DNA of 17,944 nucleotides from Bacteroidales bacterium (GCA_004552155.1 SFPF01000076.1:1-17944), one strand, 5' to 3'; counted from the first letter of the stretch, positions 1-6,499 are shown. Numbers and translations: made by a program. Notes: generated by a model from the sequence alone, not told the origin.

Positions 1-299
1 TTTTCATCAATAGGAACTTGAATATCATCCTTGTTTAAAAGCACAAGTTCCTTTAGCCTCATTCCAGAATCAATGAAAGTCCTGCAAATTGCATAATCTC
101 TTACATTACCACTCTGTTTGATTGTATCAAGGAAAAAATTAGATTGTGGCCATGTTAAAGAAATTTTTTCAATTCTTCCCCTGAATTCCTCCACCGACGG
201 CACTTCGGTTTCAAAAGAAATTGCCGTGCCTGTCACATAAGGTGCATAAATGGCAAGCAGTTCCTCTGCATCCGATGTTGTCACCCTTTCAATTTTCAT
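1..299 (-). pseudogene. GNAT acetyltransferase N-terminus fused in frame to a tyrosine recombinase fragment (partial)
   Basis: The frame is open from an ATG at 299 to the window edge, giving 99 complete codons and no stop. Residues 1-46 read like the start of a phosphinothricin-acetyltransferase-type GNAT enzyme (IERVTTSDAEELLAIYAPYV, then TAISFETEVPSVEEFRGRIE). From about residue 48 the protein changes to the box I region of a tyrosine recombinase: RDYAI, then SGMRLKELVLLNKDDI, where Arg81 would be the first catalytic Arg. The recombinase part is visibly more AT-rich. A good GGAG ribosome site lies upstream and the start is 14 bases after the preceding XRE gene, so the GNAT start looks genuine. 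The acetyltransferase lacks its acetyl-CoA site, so it should be inactive. The junction near 150-165 may be an old recombination event or an assembly chimera. Confidence 0.7.
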
Positions 300-313
300 A
301 ATAAATATTCTCC

Positions 314-523
314 TTAATCACAAAGTTTTTCGCCTGTTATGAGCTCTCGCTTGTCAATATCAAGCAGTGTCGCAATCTTGTCTAATGTGTATAGGTTGGG
401 TTGTGAAACGTTGGGGCACCATTTGCTGACAGTAGCCGGATTTTTACCAAGGTCCTCTGCAAGCCACTTCGCCGTCCGTTTCTTTTCGACGGGTACAACT
501 TAGATGCGATTCAAATCTTTCAT
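314..523 (-). pseudogene. XRE-family HTH regulator, interrupted by a stop at codon 8
   Basis: Reading from an ATG at 523 gives MKDLNRI, then TAA (502-500), then an open frame to a second TAA at 316-314. The frame after the stop is a clear Cro/C1-type helix-turn-helix: KKRTAKWLAEDLGKNPATVS, then KW, and a conserved end TLDKIATLLDIDKRELI. Bacteroidetes relatives of this short family read NRIK followed by VVLVEKK, so the stop most simply comes from an AAA to TAA change. The full length of about 69 residues fits the family. No ATG, GTG or TTG follows the stop in frame before the HTH, so re-initiation is not obvious. It is followed at 14 bases by the GNAT/recombinase frame, consistent with a former regulator-enzyme operon. 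Confidence 0.75.
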
Positions 524-547
524 TTGCAAATATCTTTCATTTGAACG

Positions 548-576
548 CAAATATATTCAAAATAATCGACAGCAAA
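548..576 (-). promoter_or_regulatory. Candidate Bacteroidetes promoter of the XRE/GNAT unit
   Basis: On the minus strand TATATTTG (555-548) matches TAnnTTTG, with TTTG at 576-573. The 17-base spacer is shorter than the usual 19-21. The -7 box is 24 bases upstream of the ATG at 523, which is typical. It is a chance-prone motif, so only moderate confidence. Confidence 0.4.
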
Positions 577-821
577 AGAGCTTTCATTTAGAAATGACCT
601 TTGTGAATGTGTCTTTTCAGATTATTATGAGTTTTTTGCTCACGAATTTCACGAATTCAACGTTTGTGCAAGGCGAGCGCAGAAGCCAAGTTTACTTGGA
701 TTATGCTGAACCGCAGCCAAACGTCTGTTGAAAACGAACGTTTCCGTTAAGCCAAATGGGCAGAGTTCAAACTTGCTTGAATATTCTGCCACGGCGAGAA
801 AACGTGGCTACTTCAAACATA

Positions 822-854
822 CATCGGGGCGCACCATTTCAGTGCGCCCCGATG
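822..854. repeat. Dispersed palindromic repeat, copy 1 (CATCGGGGCGCAC type)
   Basis: CATCGGGGCGCAC (822-834) and its exact complement GTGCGCCCCGATG (842-854) enclose a 7-base loop. Related hairpins occur at 3503-3536 and 4367-4396, so this is a dispersed intergenic family rather than a gene-specific signal. Confidence 0.8.
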
Positions 855-933
855 CCCGAGATAGTTTTCATTATCCCCAAGCAAATTTTTCCTTCCTGCC
901 TGATAATTTTCATTATCTGCGCAGAAAAAGTTT

Positions 934-1013
934 GTTACAAACTTTGTAACATGTATTACAAACTTTGTAATATGTGTTAGCAAGTTTGTAACATGCGTTA
1001 CAAAGTTTGTAAT
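934..1013. repeat. Four phased 17-bp palindromes, 21-bp period
   Basis: Four units start at 934, 955, 976 and 997, exactly 21 bases apart, joined by 4-base connectors ATGT, ATGT and ATGC. Unit 1 is the perfect palindrome GTTACAAACTTTGTAAC. Unit 2 is ATTACAAACTTTGTAAT, where both outer bases have changed together and the dyad is kept. Units 3 and 4 are imperfect copies. Twenty-one bases is two helical turns, so all sites face the same side. The array lies about 160 bases upstream of the DPP IV promoter. It could be an operator array for a dimeric regulator, an iteron-like site, or a slippage-expanded repeat. Confidence 0.85.
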
Positions 1014-1174
1014 AAAAAATATCTTATAGGAAAGGAAAAAATTAGTCCGAGAAAATAAAAAATATCTGCCTGAAAGCAGAAATTATATGCGGGGAAAATT
1101 GGGTGATCAAGTGTCTGAAAGGCAGATTATACGCCCCTACTTTCTGCCCCCTTCCTCGAATTTCTCAATTAAGG

Positions 1175-1206
1175 TTTGCCCATTCTGTTACAATAGTGTA
1201 GATTTG
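1175..1206 (+). promoter_or_regulatory. Bacteroidetes-type promoter of the DPP IV gene
   Basis: TTTG (1175-1178), a 20-base spacer and TAGATTTG (1199-1206) match the Bacteroidetes -33/-7 consensus. The predicted start near 1213 gives a leader of about 30 bases before the ATG at 1242. There is no strong Shine-Dalgarno sequence, as is common in this phylum. Confidence 0.75.
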
Positions 1207-1241
1207 CAGTAAGAAACTCATTAAAATTCATTTTTATACCC

Positions 1242-3449
1242 ATGAAAAAAATCATGATTCTCCTCTCGGCCGTGCTCTTCTGCCTCGCCCCTGCGGCGGC
1301 TGCCACGGCCGACTCGCTCGCGCTCAAAGACATCACGGGCGGCATCTATTCGCCCAGTTACGTCTACGGCGTGACGCCCATGGCCGACGGCGAAAGCTAT
1401 TCGCGACTCTCCGACGACCGCAAGCGCATCGTGCGCCATTCGTTCAAGACGGGCAAGGAAATTGGCACCGTGTTCGACGTGGAGAAGGCGAAGGGCGTGA
1501 AACTCAAAGGCTTCGACGGCTACGTGCTCTCGCCCGACGAGAACCGCATCCTTATCCAGACGCAGACGAAAGCCATCTACCGCCGATCGTTCACCGCCGT
1601 ATATTATATATATGACGTGCGCACGGGAAAACTCGAGCCCCTCTCCGACGGAGGCCCGCAGCAGGTGCCGCTCTTCTCGCCCGACGGCAATCAGGTGGCA
1701 TTCGTGCGCGGCGGCAACCTCTTCCTCGTCAAGTTGCTCTACGGCAACGCGGAGAGCCAGGTGACGAAGGACGGCAAGTTCAACGAAATCATCAATGGCA
1801 TTCCCGACTGGGTGAACGAAGAGGAGTTTTCCACAAACCGCTCCTTCGACTTCAACGCCGACGGCACCATGCTCGCCTGGGTGCGCTACGACGAGAGCCA
1901 AGTGCCTATCTACGACATGCAGGAATTCAAGGGCTTGAGTCCCGAGCGCATGGAGTATGACGAATATCCCGGCTCGTACCGCTACAAATACCCCGTGGCA
2001 GGCGCGCGCAACGCCACCGTGTCGGTGCTGACATTCGACATCAAAAACCGCGTGACGCGCACCATGAAGGTGCCCATGGATAGCGACAGCTACGTGCCCC
2101 GCATCAAGTTTACCGACAATGCCGACAAACTCGCCATCGTGACCCTCAACCGCCTGCAAAACCAGATGGACATCTACATCGGCAACCCCCGCTCCACGGA
2201 GTGCACCCTCGCCGTGCGCGAAACCGCCAAGAAGTACATCGGAGAGTCGGCCTACGGCAGCCTCAAATTCTTCGGCAACAATTTCGCCTACCTCTCCGAC
2301 CGCGACGGCTTCCGCCACCTCTATCTCTACAACCTCTCCGGGCAACTGGTGAAGCAGGTGACGCGTGGCAACTACGACGTGACCGATTTCTACGGCCGCG
2401 ACCCCAAGACGGGAGCGTTCTACTACGCCTCGCGCCAGGAAAGTCCGCTGCGCAAGGCCGTGTATTGCACCGACAAGAACGGGCGCGAGAAGAAACTCTC
2501 CACCGAGACGGGCACAAACTCTGCCATCTTCTCGCAGGGCCTGCGCTACTTTATGAACGTCTATTCCTCCGCTGCCCTGCCGCCCGTCACTACGCTGCGC
2601 TCCGCAGCCGACGGCAAGTTGCTCACGACGCTCGTGGACAACGCCGCCCTCAAGCAGCGCATCGAGCCGCTCCTCGCGCAGCACGAATTTTTCACCTTCA
2701 CCACCTCGGAGGGCGTGCAGCTCAACGGCTGGATGGTGAAGCCGCGCGACTTCGACCCCGCGAAGCGCTATCCCGTCATCATGTACCAGTACAGCGGCCC
2801 CGGCTCGCAGGAAGTGACCGACTCGTGGAACCTCGGCTTCTTCGGCGGCGCGCTCTATGAAAGCTATATGGCAGGCAAGGGCTACATCTATGTCATTGTG
2901 GACGGACGCGGCACGGGCGGACGCGGTGCGGAGTTCGAGCAATGCACCTATTTGCAACTCGGCGGCAAAGAGTCGAAAGATCAAGTGGAAACGGCTCTCT
3001 ACCTCGGCAAACTGCCTTACGTGGACAAAGAGCGCATCGCCATTTGGGGTTGGAGCTTCGGCGGTTTCAACACGCTGATGTCGATGAGCGAGGGTCGCCC
3101 CGCGTTTCGCGCCGGCGTAGCGGTGGCAGCGCCGAGCAACTGGAAATACTACGACACGGTCTACACCGAACGCTATATGCGCACGCCGCAGCAGAATGCC
3201 CAGGGCTATGCCGACTGCCCCATCAGCCGCGCCGCCCAGCTCTCCGGCAGCCTCCTGCTCATTCACGGCACGGCGGACGACAACGTGCACTTCCGCAACT
3301 TTGTGGAGGTGAGCGAGGCTTACGTACAGGCCGACAAACCCTTCGCCCAGCAGCTCTACACCAACCGCAACCACAATATCTACGGCGGCAACACCCGTTA
3401 CCACCTCTTCAAAACCATCACCCGCTTCTTCGATGAGAAATTGAAGTAG
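1242..3449 (+). CDS. dppIV: Dipeptidyl peptidase IV, secreted S9 family serine peptidase
   Basis: The 735-residue product is an exported peptidase that should remove X-Pro or X-Ala dipeptides from peptide N-termini, in the periplasm or at the cell surface. It starts with a signal peptide (MKKIMILLSAVLFCLAPAAA, cleavage near residue 20-24). Residues about 60-490 form the beta-propeller (DPPIV_N) and carry the DWVNEEEF motif (residues 189-196), whose paired Glu residues hold the substrate amino terminus in true DPP IV enzymes. The C-terminal alpha/beta hydrolase (about 500-735) has the nucleophile motif GWSFGG with Ser605, Asp679 in HGTADDNVHF and His711 in NRNHNIYGG, so the triad is complete. 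Length matches bacterial DPP IV. It is a single-gene unit with its own promoter. Such enzymes process host and dietary proline-rich peptides in oral and gut Bacteroidales. Confidence 0.95.
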   Translation: MKKIMILLSAVLFCLAPAAAATADSLALKDITGGIYSPSYVYGVTPMADGESYSRLSDDRKRIVRHSFKTGKEIGTVFDVEKAKGVKLKGFDGYVLSPDENRILIQTQTKAIYRRSFTAVYYIYDVRTGKLEPLSDGGPQQVPLFSPDGNQVAFVRGGNLFLVKLLYGNAESQVTKDGKFNEIINGIPDWVNEEEFSTNRSFDFNADGTMLAWVRYDESQVPIYDMQEFKGLSPERMEYDEYPGSYRYKYPVAGARNATVSVLTFDIKNRVTRTMKVPMDSDSYVPRIKFTDNADKLAIVTLNRLQNQMDIYIGNPRSTECTLAVRETAKKYIGESAYGSLKFFGNNFAYLSDRDGFRHLYLYNLSGQLVKQVTRGNYDVTDFYGRDPKTGAFYYASRQESPLRKAVYCTDKNGREKKLSTETGTNSAIFSQGLRYFMNVYSSAALPPVTTLRSAADGKLLTTLVDNAALKQRIEPLLAQHEFFTFTTSEGVQLNGWMVKPRDFDPAKRYPVIMYQYSGPGSQEVTDSWNLGFFGGALYESYMAGKGYIYVIVDGRGTGGRGAEFEQCTYLQLGGKESKDQVETALYLGKLPYVDKERIAIWGWSFGGFNTLMSMSEGRPAFRAGVAVAAPSNWKYYDTVYTERYMRTPQQNAQGYADCPISRAAQLSGSLLLIHGTADDNVHFRNFVEVSEAYVQADKPFAQQLYTNRNHNIYGGNTRYHLFKTITRFFDEKLK

Positions 3450-3462
3450 TAGTAGGGGACGA

Positions 3463-3493
3463 AGTAGGGGGCGTTTTGCAAAACGCCCCTACT
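3463..3493. repeat. GCGTTTTGCAAAACGC palindrome, copy 1
   Basis: The core GCGTTTTGCAAAACGC (3471-3486) is a perfect 16-bp palindrome, flanked by AGTAGGGG and CCCTACT so that the dyad extends to about 30 bases with one bulged G. It begins 14 bases after the DPP IV stop and could protect or end that transcript, although no T-run follows. Further copies lie at 4607-4631 and 6798-6826, with a half copy at 4053-4070. Confidence 0.8.
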
Positions 3494-3502
3494 CCAAGCA
3501 AA

Positions 3503-3565
3503 CATCGGGGTGCACCATTTTCGGTGCGCCCCGATGCGTTTATTGGGATATGCGTGCATAGCGAG
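3503..3565. repeat. CATCGGGG hairpin, copy 2, with conserved tail
   Basis: CATCGGGGTGCAC (3503-3515) pairs with GTGCGCCCCGATG (3524-3536) with one mismatch. From 3529 a 37-base stretch (CCCCGATGCGTTTATTGGGA onward, to GCGAG at 3565) recurs at 4392-4428 with a single difference. Confidence 0.8.
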
Positions 3566-3613
3566 GCCCGCCCCGTGCGGCATCGCCGCCGGGGTGACGG
3601 GTTTGTGCCGGGT

Positions 3614-3646
3614 TAGTGACGGGTTTGAGTTCCAAACCCGTCACTA
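3614..3646. repeat. 14-bp inverted repeat of TGACGGGTTT type
   Basis: TAGTGACGGGTTTG (3614-3627) and CAAACCCGTCACTA (3633-3646) are exact complements around a 5-base loop. Additional single TGACGGGTT units lie at about 3594 and 3682, so the motif occurs four times within 100 bases. Confidence 0.75.
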
Positions 3647-3769
3647 TGCAAACGGTTTACATACAGAGAGATAACGCTAATAGTGACGGGTTGAAAGGTT
3701 TTTCGGGGGGGAAAATTGCGTAACGCGCACGCGCGCGAGGCAATGCCTGCCCAAATATTCAGCAAAAGG

Positions 3770-3801
3770 TTTCGTGGAATTTTCGGAATAATGTACTTTT
3801 G
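3770..3801 (+). promoter_or_regulatory. Candidate promoter of the 71-residue protein gene
   Basis: TACTTTTG (3794-3801) fits TAnnTTTG and TTTC (3770-3773) stands in for the upstream TTTG with a 20-base spacer. It lies 34 bases before the ATG at 3836 and supports that start over a longer frame beginning at 3716. Confidence 0.55.
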
Positions 3802-3835
3802 CAATATATATATTAAAGTGCCATATAGAAGTGAT

Positions 3836-4051
3836 ATGATAGAGGTAAATCAAGATAATCTCCATTTGCTCCTGCCGGGGAAAATACACTGGTTGGTGGA
3901 ATACCTGCACGATGATTACGGGTACTCTCTGCAAGACTGCCTCACACGCATCTATCATTCAGAATTGTACAAGAAACTATCGTTGGAGCGTACCAAATAT
4001 TGGCATTTGGGGCCAGTAGATTTGTATGAAGAGTTAAAGAAAGAGTTGTAA
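3836..4051 (+). CDS. Small uncharacterised protein, 71 residues
   Basis: I do not recognise a named family with certainty. The product (MIEVNQDNLHLLLPGKIHWL at the start, ending DLYEELKKEL) is a soluble, charged, probably helical protein with no signal peptide or membrane segment. Its layout, a short helix-rich chain with aromatic YxLEY/DLYEEL-type motifs, resembles small orphan or antitoxin-like Bacteroidales proteins, but this is a weak impression. The open frame extends upstream to 3716, but that extension includes repeat-like DNA and the promoter -7 box at 3794-3801, so I start the gene at 3836. It is isolated between blocks of palindromic repeats. Confidence 0.6.
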   Translation: MIEVNQDNLHLLLPGKIHWLVEYLHDDYGYSLQDCLTRIYHSELYKKLSLERTKYWHLGPVDLYEELKKEL

Positions 4052-4079
4052 AGCAAAACGCTCCTGCTTTTGTCATGAT

Positions 4080-4342
4080 TGGGGCGGGCTGTAAGCCCAA
4101 CTGTTGCCCATAGCCCAGGGCAACGCCCTGGGAAAACGTAGACCGCGATTAATACATTTGGCATTTTTGCGCAGCAAAAATGCCACGCGCGGCGAGCGCG
4201 TAAACCCGCACGCAATGCCACGGGGCGTTGCCCCTCATAAAGAAGGCTGCTCTTACAGAGCGCGACACTTTAATCAATGCATTATCGCTCACCCAGGGCG
4301 TTGCCCTGGGCTCGGGGCAACAACTGGGCTTACAGCCCGCCA
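4080..4342. repeat. Element with about 50-base inverted arms
   Basis: The left arm (about 4080-4131) carries GGGCGGGCTGTAAGCCCA and CCCAGGGCAACGCCCTGGG. The right arm (about 4291-4342) carries the complements, CCCAGGGCGTTGCCCTGGG and TGGGCTTACAGCCCGCC. Each arm also contains its own 8-bp hairpin. The arms enclose about 160 bases with a perfect 11-bp hairpin (4160-4170 with 4174-4184) and GGGGCGTTGCCCC. This looks like a non-coding, MITE- or REP-doublet-like unit. Confidence 0.7.
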
Positions 4343-4366
4343 CAGTCATTGCCTGCACCGCATGGA

Positions 4367-4428
4367 GTAGGGGCGCACCATTTTTGGTGCTCCCCGATGC
4401 GTTTATTGGGATATGCTTGCATAGCGAG
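4367..4428. repeat. CATCGGGG-type hairpin, copy 3, with conserved tail
   Basis: GGGGCGCACC (4370-4379) faces GGTGCTCCCC (4386-4395) as a degenerate hairpin. The tail 4392-4428 matches 3529-3565 with one difference. Confidence 0.75.
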
Positions 4429-4606
4429 ATTTGCCGCTCGCGGCAAAGATTGCGTCGAGGCGGTCGCGCCAAATCATCTGCATTTTCTCGTACCACGCTT
4501 TTGAATATTGCTTTAATTCTCTTTGCATTGTTCTCCTTGTTTATAGTTTCCGGGTTTTTCTGGATTGTCCGGGCGAGGGCGTAGCCCGCTCCGTGTTATC
4601 CAGGGC

Positions 4607-4631
4607 GGGCGTTTTGCAAAACGCCCCTACT
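4607..4631. repeat. GCGTTTTGCAAAACGC palindrome, copy 2
   Basis: GGGCGTTTTGCAAAACGCCC plus CTACT is near identical to the copy at 3463-3493. It lies just before the terminator of the convergent XRE gene. Confidence 0.8.
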
Positions 4632-4661
4632 TTAATTCTATTTCACGCAAACTGGCGTGTC

Positions 4662-4694
4662 AAAAAAAGCGCAGTCTTTCGGGACTGCGCTTTT
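4662..4694 (-). terminator. Rho-independent terminator of the XRE gene at 4733
   Basis: AAAAGCGCAGTC (4665-4676) pairs perfectly with GACTGCGCTTTT (4683-4694) around TTTCGG. Seven A residues on the left become the U-run on the minus strand. It lies about 40 bases after the stop of the minus-strand gene and could act in both directions. Confidence 0.85.
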
Positions 4695-4732
4695 GACTTG
4701 GGTGCTTCTTTAAGATATTGTTTGTTAGAATG

Positions 4733-5284
4733 TTATTTGTTAGAAGGAGTGAAGACTTCAAAGGTCCCGTCATCGAAAAACACGCGAATTTCCTTTATTC
4801 TCCTTTCTTTTTTTTCGGGCGGCTGGGGAGTGGTCGGGGAAAATTGAAATCCTGCGGGCTTTGCGTAAGCGTTTTCCTGCCGTGATGCATACTCTTGCGC
4901 GAACAAGGGACGCTGCGGCGCAGTTGCGGGACGAGCGGTCTGCGCATCAAGTGAAGTTGGGGCGGCGGGCGTTTCTAAGATACCGCCGGCGGGGGCAGGG
5001 GAGACGACGCCGGGTTGCGGCGTGCCCGTTTCAAGCGAAAATCCAAATTCGTCCGCTTCCGGCGACGGCGCGGGAGCGGTATGCATTTCGCCCGTTCCAC
5101 AGAAGAGCCAATTGATGTTGATGTCGGGGAAAGCATTGTGCACGGCCTGCACGTGGTAATTTGTGGGGCTCGTTTTACCAGCCAAGATGTTGGAGAGGGA
5201 AGCGGGGGAGATTTTCAGGCGCTCGGCAAATTCCTTTTGCGACATCCCTGCTTCTTCCATAATTCTACGGATTCGTTCTTTCAT
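4733..5284 (-). CDS. XRE-family HTH regulator with Pro/Ala-rich linker and conserved C-terminal tail
   Basis: The 183-residue product starts with a Cro/C1-type helix-turn-helix (about residues 1-66: KERIRRIMEEAGMSQKEFAE, then SPASLSNILAGKTSP and a helix ending NINWLFCGTGEM). Residues about 67-155 are a low-complexity Pro/Ala/Thr linker. The last 25 residues (KERRIKEIRVFFDDGTFEVF, then TPSNK) form a compact beta-like tail that I recall from other Bacteroidales proteins of this architecture. The INWLFCGTGEM segment is the usual end of the DNA-binding domain in these proteins. No target is known. The gene stands alone, has a strong terminator, and a possible distant promoter at 5701-5732. A 9-base direct repeat just upstream could be its own operator. 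Confidence 0.85.
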   Translation of the reverse strand: MKERIRRIMEEAGMSQKEFAERLKISPASLSNILAGKTSPTNYHVQAVHNAFPDININWLFCGTGEMHTAPAPSPEADEFGFSLETGTPQPGVVSPAPAGGILETPAAPTSLDAQTARPATAPQRPLFAQEYASRQENAYAKPAGFQFSPTTPQPPEKKERRIKEIRVFFDDGTFEVFTPSNK

Positions 5285-5347
5285 ATTTTAACTTTTTGTT
5301 TTGTTTGCTTGTAGGCACGTTTGCTTTGATGCTAAGCATTTACGTTT

Positions 5348-5367
5348 TGCAATATGTATGCAATATG
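5348..5367. promoter_or_regulatory. Direct repeat TGCAATATG upstream of the XRE gene, possible operator
   Basis: TGCAATATG occurs at 5348-5356 and 5359-5367, an 11-base period or about one helical turn, 65-85 bases upstream of the XRE start. An autoregulatory operator is an inference. Confidence 0.3.
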
Positions 5368-5542
5368 CAGTTTGCTGCGTATGCGCAGAAAGTGCGCGGC
5401 CGCTATATATATAATATGTATAGGGTGGGGCGCTGTCGTTTTCAGAAAGGGGCGAAGGGCAGGTTCGCGCATTAGTGACTGCGGCAACCGTAACAGCATA
5501 AGGCAACTTTGGATCGTGCAGGTAATCTCGGTCATTCTTAAA

Positions 5543-5569
5543 AATGGAATTTTATAGAACCCGCCTTAA
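5543..5569. repeat. Solo end of the MITE-like element found at 14692-14891
   Basis: ATGGAATTTTATAGAACCCG followed by CCTTAA matches the right end of the element at about 14869-14891 apart from one extra T and one base change (GAACCCGCCTTAA against GAACCCACCTTAA). No matching opposite end is seen nearby, so it is probably a remnant. Confidence 0.6.
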
Positions 5570-5700
5570 TATTGTCCCTGTATGGTTCCTGTGCCAACGT
5601 CCCCAGCGAAAACTGGGAGCGAAGGGCGGATGAAAAAAACGCACCTGCTTCCCATGTGCACTTGGAAAAGCCGCAAAAACGCCCCTCCTCATTCGCTTTA

Positions 5701-5732
5701 CAAAGATAAAGATTAATTTTCTTATAAGCAAA
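5701..5732 (-). promoter_or_regulatory. Well-formed minus-strand promoter upstream of the XRE gene
   Basis: On the minus strand TTTG (5732-5729), a 20-base spacer and TATCTTTG (5708-5701) match the Bacteroidetes consensus exactly. The nearest recognisable gene in this direction is the XRE regulator at 5284, which would give a leader of about 400 bases. The solo MITE end lies inside that leader. Confidence 0.5.
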
Positions 5733-5736
5733 GAAA

Positions 5737-6499
5737 GTAAATCACAAAAATCAAACATGAATTTACGAAACAATGGACGGTGAATTTATAAAGGTAAACA
5801 AAAGATACAAGCAAAGATGTAAATTCATAAATCAATATCATAAATCACCGTAACAAGCCCTATAAATTGCTTCAATAAAATAAACGTGCCTACTGGGTTT
5901 TAGTTCAATAAAGGCAGTAAAGTACGGTTTATCCCCATATAAGGAGGCAATATGCAGCCGCCAAGGGCAATCCTGCGCCAAATCTAATAAATAAAACGTG
6001 AATAATAGTTGGTTTTGAGCAAGAAACGCGCAAATACACTGCTTGTATAATATTGAATATTAAAACGTAAATCAATTACCGGTAAATCATAAAATTTACG
6101 TTTATGGCAATAAATAAGTAAGGGTAAACGAATGGAGAGGTAAATAATCAAACAGCTGGCAGCAAAGTTATGAAATAAATGTAATTTACAAAAGCGCAGA
6201 AATAAATCACCGAAGTAAACTATCTGCTAAGAGAAGAACGAGAATTTTGATATCCCTGCTATTATCCTCGTATTTCGCGCATTTGCGCATTATTGTCCGA
6301 ATGAATGATTTTACGCTATTCTCAAAAGATTAAATTCCGCGTAACATACAGAAAATAAGTCGAAAAGGTAAGATTTAGCGTTACGGCGTATTGTTTCTAA
6401 AAAATCGCTTCTCGGCGATTGGAGCGGCTTTTAGCCTGAAAAAGCACTGGTTTTGACGATGAATTTACGCTGATTTACCATAAAAGGGCTGGAATTTAC
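5737..6499. repeat. Cluster of GTAAAT/ATTTAC motifs
   Basis: I count eleven exact GTAAAT or ATTTAC hexamers: 5737, 5761, 5819, 6067, 6082, 6094, 6140, 6184, 6463, 6473 and 6494. Several sit in longer forms such as TGAATTTACG, GGTAAATCA and TGTAATTTACA. Near variants (GTAAAC, ATAAATCACCG) add more. Spacing is irregular and both orientations occur. Confidence 0.5.

Larger units (their letters stand above)
524..1241. other. Intergenic gap of 718 bases without a convincing gene
   Basis: Short frames exist here but none has recognisable protein features. The gap contains paired ATCTTTCATTTG direct repeats (515-546), a TCACGAATT direct repeat (640-656), a 13-bp inverted repeat (822-854), two copies of GATARTTTTCATTATC (860-875 and 902-917), the phased palindrome array (934-1013) and the DPP IV promoter. 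Confidence 0.6.
3450..3835. other. Repeat-rich gap after DPP IV
   Basis: No gene is seen in these 386 bases. They hold a large palindrome right after the DPP IV stop, the CATCGGGG hairpin with its conserved 3' extension, a 14-bp TGACGGGTTT hairpin and the promoter of the small gene at 3836. Confidence 0.6.
4052..4660. other. Mosaic of palindromic repeats, no gene
   Basis: Frames in this 600-base gap are by-products of hairpin repeats. Modules in order: half copy of the GCGTTTTGC palindrome (4053-4070), a pair of inverted 50-base arms (4080-4131 and 4291-4342), a GGCATTTTTGC hairpin (4160-4184), the CATCGGGG-type hairpin with conserved tail (4367-4428), TTTGCCGC/GCGGCAAA (4430-4447) and a full GCGTTTTGC palindrome (4607-4631). 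Confidence 0.7.

Noticed and set aside
934..1013. CRISPR array
   Set aside because: Units are palindromic, only 17 bases long, with constant 4-base connectors instead of unique spacers of about 30 bases. No cas gene is present.
1221..3404. A 727-codon minus-strand frame opposite the DPP IV gene
   Set aside because: It is the antisense shadow of a GC-rich gene. The plus strand has a signal peptide, propeller and full catalytic triad; the minus frame has no domain features.
4104..4584. Several overlapping frames of 75-138 codons
   Set aside because: All run through palindromic repeats, are rich in Arg/Cys/Pro and mirror each other on both strands, as expected from hairpin DNA.
5552..5773. A 73-codon minus-strand frame downstream of the promoter at 5701
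   Set aside because: It begins upstream of the promoter -7 box and runs into the solo MITE end; the Arg/Phe/His-rich product has no features of a real protein.
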